The notes beneath the pieces were generated by a model. That model did not search any database, was not told where the DNA came from, and saw only the letters and a program-made list of their open reading frames with translations. A stretch of 38,671 nt of DNA from Acidobacteriota bacterium (lineage in GTDB: Bacteria > Acidobacteriota > Thermoanaerobaculia > UBA5066), in assembly GCA_003152095.1 (NCBI GenBank), contig PLZI01000028.1, positions 1-38,671 of the forward strand, given 5' to 3'. Every line of letters begins with the position of its first letter. Position 1 is the stretch's first letter. The translations under genes were made by a program, and so were the position numbers. Positions 34,983 through 38,671 of the stretch are shown piece after piece.

Positions 34983-36016
34983 CGACGGCCGCGCACCGTG
35001 CGCTCCGCACCGTGGCGCGTGGGGCGCTGCTGACGCGCGAGGAGGCGCGGGACGCGGTGTCGGCCCTCCTCGAGGAGGACATCCCCGCCGCGATCGCGGG
35101 CGGTCTTCTCGCCGCGTTGGCCGCCGCGGGCGAGACGATCGAGGCCGTGGCCGGCGCCGTGGACGTCCTCAGAGCGCGGGCGATGCGGCCTCCCGTGGAC
35201 CCTGCCCTGGCCGCCCGCGCCGTCGATGTCTGCGGAACCGGAGGCGACGGACTGGGCACGTTCAACGTTTCGACCGCGACCGCCTTCGTCGTCGCGGGCG
35301 CCGGAGCGCCCGTCGCCAAGCACGGCAACCGCGCGGTCTCGTCCGCGTGCGGATCGGCTGACGTTCTCGCCGCGCTCGGCGTCGACATCGAGATGTCTCC
35401 CCGCCGCGCCGCCGAGGCGCTCGCCCGCGCGAACGTCACGTTCTTCTTCGCGCCGCTCTATCACCCGGTGATGAAGAAAATCGGCCCGCTCAGGCGCGAG
35501 CTCGGCGTCAGAACGGTGTTCAATCTCGCGGGGCCGCTCTCGAATCCCCTCGGCGTGACGCGGCAGATCGTCGGCGTGGATCATCCCGAACGGGTCCCCG
35601 TGATCGCGGGGGCGCTCGCGGCGCTCGGCGCCGAGCGCGCGCTCGTGTTCTCGCACGAGACGGGAGGCGACGAGCTCCTGCCCTACGGCCGCACATTCGC
35701 GGCGAACGTGCGCGGCCGGGACGTCGAGCTTCTGCAGCTCGGCGCCGTCGACTTCGGCCTCGACGAGGGAAGTCCCGATCCCTTGAAGGGCGGGGACGCC
35801 GGAACGAACGCCGAGATCCTGAGTGCGCTTTTCGGTGGATTCCGGCGCGATGCGCGAGACGTGATCCTCATGAATGCCGCGGCTGCGCTCGTGGTGGCGG
35901 GGCTGGCGGCGGACTTTCGGGAAGGCGTTGCGAGGGCCGAGGCGTCGCTCGATGACGGAAAGGCGAGGGAAGCCCTCGAGGGTCTCGTGCGAATCTCCCG
36001 AGGCGAAGTCTCGTGA
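34979..36016 (+). CDS. trpD: Anthranilate phosphoribosyltransferase
   Basis: It joins anthranilate and PRPP. The 345-residue product has the Gly-rich VCGTGGDGLGTFNVSTATAFV, the catalytic region AKHGNRAVSSACGSADVL, LYHPVMKKIGPLRRELGVRTVFNLAGPLSNP, and GGDELLPYG. All match the family, and length is normal. The ATG overlaps the trpG stop. A 40-base gap, the only real gap in the operon, follows. Confidence 0.97.
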
Positions 36017-36037
36017 GGGCGCCGTTGCTCAAGACTT

Positions 36038-36227
36038 CTTTGAAAGGGAAGAGGGTGTGAGCGGCTCGATTCTGGGCGAAATTCTCGCGGCCAAGCGAAG
36101 GCGCATTGCGGCTGGCGAGTTCACGGCCGAGGGGGGCGCGCGTGCACGGTCTGGCGCGGGCGCGGCCTTACCCGTTGCTCCGCCGGATGGCGCCCGCTTC
36201 GCGGCTGCTCTCTCTTCCTTTTCTAAG
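36038..36227. repeat. Inverted AT-rich arm pair spanning the trpCF start
   Basis: CTTTGAAAGGGAAGAGGG (36038-36055) and CTCTCTTCCTTTTCTAAG (36210-36227) are inverted complements at 15 of 18 positions. The left arm is outside coding sequence, in the trpD-trpCF gap, and supplies the purine-rich ribosome-binding region of trpCF. The right arm is within the TrpC N-terminal insert. Pairing in the mRNA would cover the trpCF ribosome-binding site. Confidence 0.75.
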
Positions 36228-37499
36228 CAGAATCTTCTTTCTTCTCCCCCTCGTCTTCTCTCCGAAATAAAACAGCGTTCTCCGAGCGCTGGCCTGATCC
36301 TTCCCGAAGCGTCTTCGCGAATCGAGTCCGTCGCCTGCGCCTATCGTCGCGGAGGAGCATCGGCGGTGTCGGTCGTCGTCGAGCAGGACTTCTTCGGCGG
36401 CGACCCGTCGTGGCTGCCCCGCGCGAAGGCGGCGTCGGGCCTGCCCGTCCTGATGAAGGATTTCGTCGTGGACGAGCTCCAGCTGGATTTCGCAGCCGCC
36501 CTCGGAGCCGATGCGGTGCTCCTGATCGTGGCGGCCCTCGACGACGCGGCGCTCGCGCGGCTGCACGCGGCCGCACGGACACGCTCTCTCGCCGTCCTCG
36601 TGGAAGCACACGACGACGCCGAGATCCGGCGGGCGCTCGCCGCGGGCGCGGAGATCGTCGGCGTCAACGCCCGCGACCTCGAGACCTTCGCCGTCGACCT
36701 GCCGGGCATGGCCAGCCTCGGGGCGCTCCTGCCGGCATCCGTCATCCGGGTGGCCGAGAGCGGAATCCGGACGCGTGCCGACGTCGAGGCGCTCGCGGCC
36801 GCCGGCTACGGCGCGTTCCTCGTAGGTGAGACTCTCCTCAGAGCCGCGGACCCGTCCCACGTGCTTCGCGAGTTGCGAGGCGAGAACGCGACCGAGATCA
36901 AGATTTGCGGCGTCACGCGGGAAGAGGACGTCGGCACGTGCATGGAGCTCGGCGTGGACTGGATCGGGCTCGTCTTCGCGGCGGGATCGCCGCGGCGGGT
37001 GACGCTGGAAAGAGGGATTTCTTTGAAGGAAAGAGCGCGGGCGGCCAAGGGTGTCGTGGCCGTCTTCGCGGAGAACACCGAGAAGGAAATCCAGGAGGTG
37101 CTCGAACGCATTTGCCCGGACGTCGTTCAGATGCCGAATCCCCCTCTTCCCCTTCAGAAGAAATTCTCTTCGGTCTTTTCTTTCTGGAACACGATCCGCG
37201 TCGGCCGCGACGACCTTTCCTCTGCGAGGCAAGCTGAAGGCGACGCCCTCCACTTCGACACGTCCGTCGGTGGCATGAGCGGAGGGACCGGGAAGACCTT
37301 CGACTGGTCGCTGTTGAACTCGATCGATCGCGAGCGCCCCGTGGTTCTCGCCGGCGGCCTGAGACCCGAAAACGTCGCAGACGCCGTGAGAAGCGTGAGG
37401 CCCGACATCGTGGATGTGGCCTCGGGAGTGGAATCCGCGCCGGGGATCAAGGACCGGGCGAAAATTAAGGCGTTCGTGAGGGAGGTGCGACGTGCCTGA
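36057..37499 (+). CDS. trpCF: Bifunctional indole-3-glycerol-phosphate synthase / phosphoribosylanthranilate isomerase
   Basis: It performs two consecutive Trp steps in one chain of 480 residues. TrpC (about 1-275): [58 protein letters not shown] and [12 protein letters not shown]. TrpF (about 282-480): [11 protein letters not shown] with the catalytic Cys, [19 protein letters not shown] with the Asp, and [11 protein letters not shown] 25-residue Ala/Gly/Ser insert separates the TrpC N-terminal helix from its core. The GTG at 36057 is preferred since no other start codon lies in frame after the trpD stop. Note the arm pairs at 36038-36227 and 37017-37164. Confidence 0.94.
   Translation: MSGSILGEILAAKRRRIAAGEFTAEGGARARSGAGAALPVAPPDGARFAAALSSFSKQNLLSSPPRLLSEIKQRSPSAGLILPEASSRIESVACAYRRGGASAVSVVVEQDFFGGDPSWLPRAKAASGLPVLMKDFVVDELQLDFAAALGADAVLLIVAALDDAALARLHAAARTRSLAVLVEAHDDAEIRRALAAGAEIVGVNARDLETFAVDLPGMASLGALLPASVIRVAESGIRTRADVEALAAAGYGAFLVGETLLRAADPSHVLRELRGENATEIKICGVTREEDVGTCMELGVDWIGLVFAAGSPRRVTLERGISLKERARAAKGVVAVFAENTEKEIQEVLERICPDVVQMPNPPLPLQKKFSSVFSFWNTIRVGRDDLSSARQAEGDALHFDTSVGGMSGGTGKTFDWSLLNSIDRERPVVLAGGLRPENVADAVRSVRPDIVDVASGVESAPGIKDRAKIKAFVREVRRA
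37017..37164. repeat. Inverted AT-rich arm pair in the trpF part
   Basis: ATTTCTTTGAAGGAAAGAG (37017-37035) and the arm at 37144-37164 (core CCCCTTCAGAAGAAAT) are inverted complements apart from small gaps and two mismatches. The read-outs are ISLKERAR and LPLQKKFSS. The right arm is followed by more AT-rich sequence (to about 37195). Confidence 0.65.
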
Positions 37500-38671
37500 G
37501 GCCACCGGAAAGGCCTTTCGCCCGCCGGAGGCTGACGCGCAAGGGCGTTTCGGCGCGTTTGGGGGGCGCTTCGTGCCGGAGACGCTCATGGCGCCGCTCG
37601 AGGAGCTCTCGCGCGCCTACAAGTTAGCGCGGCGCGACCCCGCATTCCGGCGCGAGCTGGACGGCCTCCTCAAGACGTACGCGGGCCGGCCGACACCGCT
37701 CACGTTCGCGAAGCGCCTTTCGGAGAGCCTCGGCGGCGCGCGGATCTACTTCAAGCGCGAGGACCTCCTCCACACGGGAGCGCACAAGATCAACAACGCG
37801 CTCGGCCAGGCCCTCCTCACGAAGCGGATGGGGAAGACGCGTGTGATCGCGGAGACCGGCGCCGGCCAGCACGGCGTCGCGGCGGCGACCGCGTGTGCGC
37901 TGCTCGGGCTCGAGTGTGTCGTGTACATGGGGGCGGTCGACGTGGAGCGGCAGGCGCTGAACGTCTACCGGATGAAGCTGCTCGGCGCGACCGTCGTGCC
38001 CGTGACGGGCGGAACGCGCACGCTGAAGGACGCGATCAACGAGGCGATGCGCGACTGGGTCGCCTCGACCGCGACGACGCACTACATCCTCGGATCGGTC
38101 CTCGGGCCCCATCCTTTCCCGACCATGGTCCGCGACTTTCACGCGGTGATCGGACGTGAAGCCCTCGTTCAGAGCCGCAAGGCCCTCGGGAAGCTGCCGG
38201 ACCTCCTCGTCGCGTGCGTGGGGGGCGGGTCGAACGCGATCGGCCTCTTCCGTGACTTCCTGCCCTTCCGGGAGGTCGAGATGGTGGGCGTCGAGGCCGG
38301 AGGTCGGAGCCTCGCGCCGGGGGAGCACGCCGCCCGCTTCGGCCCGGGATCGGTCGGCGTCCTCCATGGCACGCGCACGCTCATCCTGCAGGACGCGGAC
38401 GGGCAGGTGCTTCCGACGCACTCCGTGTCCGCGGGCCTCGACTACCCCGCGGTCGGTCCCGAGCATGCGCGCCTCGCCGAGCTCGGGCGGACGCGCTACG
38501 TCTCCGTCAGCGACGACGCGGCTCTCGCGGCATTCCACCGCCTCGCCGAGACGGAAGGCATCATCCCGGCCCTCGAGACGGCGCACGCCGTGGCCTGGGC
38601 GATTGAAGAGGCGCCGCGCCGCCCGAAGAGCGCCACGCTCCTCGTGAATCTCTCGGGCCGCGGCGACAAGG
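37492..38671 (+). CDS. trpB: Tryptophan synthase beta chain (3' end outside window)
   Basis: It joins indole and Ser in the TrpA-TrpB complex. The frame opens at a GTG that overlaps the trpCF stop and runs to the window end, 393 codons, so it is nearly complete. Motifs: [17 protein letters not shown], the PLP Lys K99 in [36 protein letters not shown], and [12 protein letters not shown], ending in the [11 protein letters not shown] region. It is of the TrpB1 type that works with TrpA, which is expected just downstream. Confidence 0.95.
   Translation, partial: MPEATGKAFRPPEADAQGRFGAFGGRFVPETLMAPLEELSRAYKLARRDPAFRRELDGLLKTYAGRPTPLTFAKRLSESLGGARIYFKREDLLHTGAHKINNALGQALLTKRMGKTRVIAETGAGQHGVAAATACALLGLECVVYMGAVDVERQALNVYRMKLLGATVVPVTGGTRTLKDAINEAMRDWVASTATTHYILGSVLGPHPFPTMVRDFHAVIGREALVQSRKALGKLPDLLVACVGGGSNAIGLFRDFLPFREVEMVGVEAGGRSLAPGEHAARFGPGSVGVLHGTRTLILQDADGQVLPTHSVSAGLDYPAVGPEHARLAELGRTRYVSVSDDAALAAFHRLAETEGIIPALETAHAVAWAIEEAPRRPKSATLLVNLSGRGDK

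Noticed and set aside
35874-36056. Upstream extension of trpCF into trpD
   Set aside because: It overlaps conserved trpD coding sequence and has no start codon between the trpD stop and the GTG at 36057.

Overview
The window is GC-rich bacterial DNA packed with genes and almost free of intergenic space. No rRNA, tRNA, phage, IS element or CRISPR array was seen. The first half is the ancestral tuf-S10-spc-alpha ribosomal gene order. The second half holds a FecR/DUF6600 secreted protein, two REC-domain regulators and a fused aro-his-trp operon. I would guess Acidobacteriota or a neighbouring phylum. That placement is an inference from GC content, domain types and gene fusions, because no marker was aligned.

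Region 1 (1-17540, + strand): the end of tuf, then rpsJ-rplC-rplD-rplW-rplB-rpsS-rplV-rpsC-rplP-rpmC-rpsQ-rplN-rplX-rplE-rpsN-rpsH-rplF-rplR-rpsE-rpmD-rplO-secY-adk-map-infA-rpmJ-rpsM-rpsK-rpsD-rpoA-rplQ. Many neighbours overlap by 4 bases. A GNRA-loop intrinsic terminator closes the run. Several ribosomal proteins carry long basic or low-complexity extensions (L4, S19, L22, L29, S17, S5, L30, L17).

Region 2 (17547-22210): on the minus strand, the FecR/DUF6600 protein, a two-helix membrane protein, acpS and a lone receiver domain. The plus-strand peptide deformylase gene diverges from the FecR gene. A minus-strand REC plus C-terminal sensor-like protein lies convergent to def and divergent from cysS.

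Region 3 (22276-38671, + strand): cysS, then a 180-base leader, then aroDE, hisZ-hisG fusion, hisD, hisC, hisB, hisH, hisA, hisF-hisI-hisE fusion, trpE, trpG, trpD, trpC-trpF fusion and trpB, which runs off the window. The genes overlap by a few bases except for one 40-base gap before trpCF. The leader has a TTGACA promoter and a 13-codon ORF reading MILVSRHWHAHHN. Mutually exclusive antiterminator and terminator helices follow. It looks like a ribosome-mediated attenuator sensing His, and possibly Trp, for the whole operon. A histidinol-phosphate phosphatase is the one His step not encoded here.

The second unusual feature is a family of AT-rich inverted-repeat arms (core GATTTCTTNGAAGG and its complement). 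They are embedded in rpmC, rpmD, cysS, aroDE, hisD, hisA, trpC and trpF. In these genes the two arms form a matched pair, always with the same arm upstream. The arms mostly lie in frame inside coding sequence. I know of no described element that matches them.
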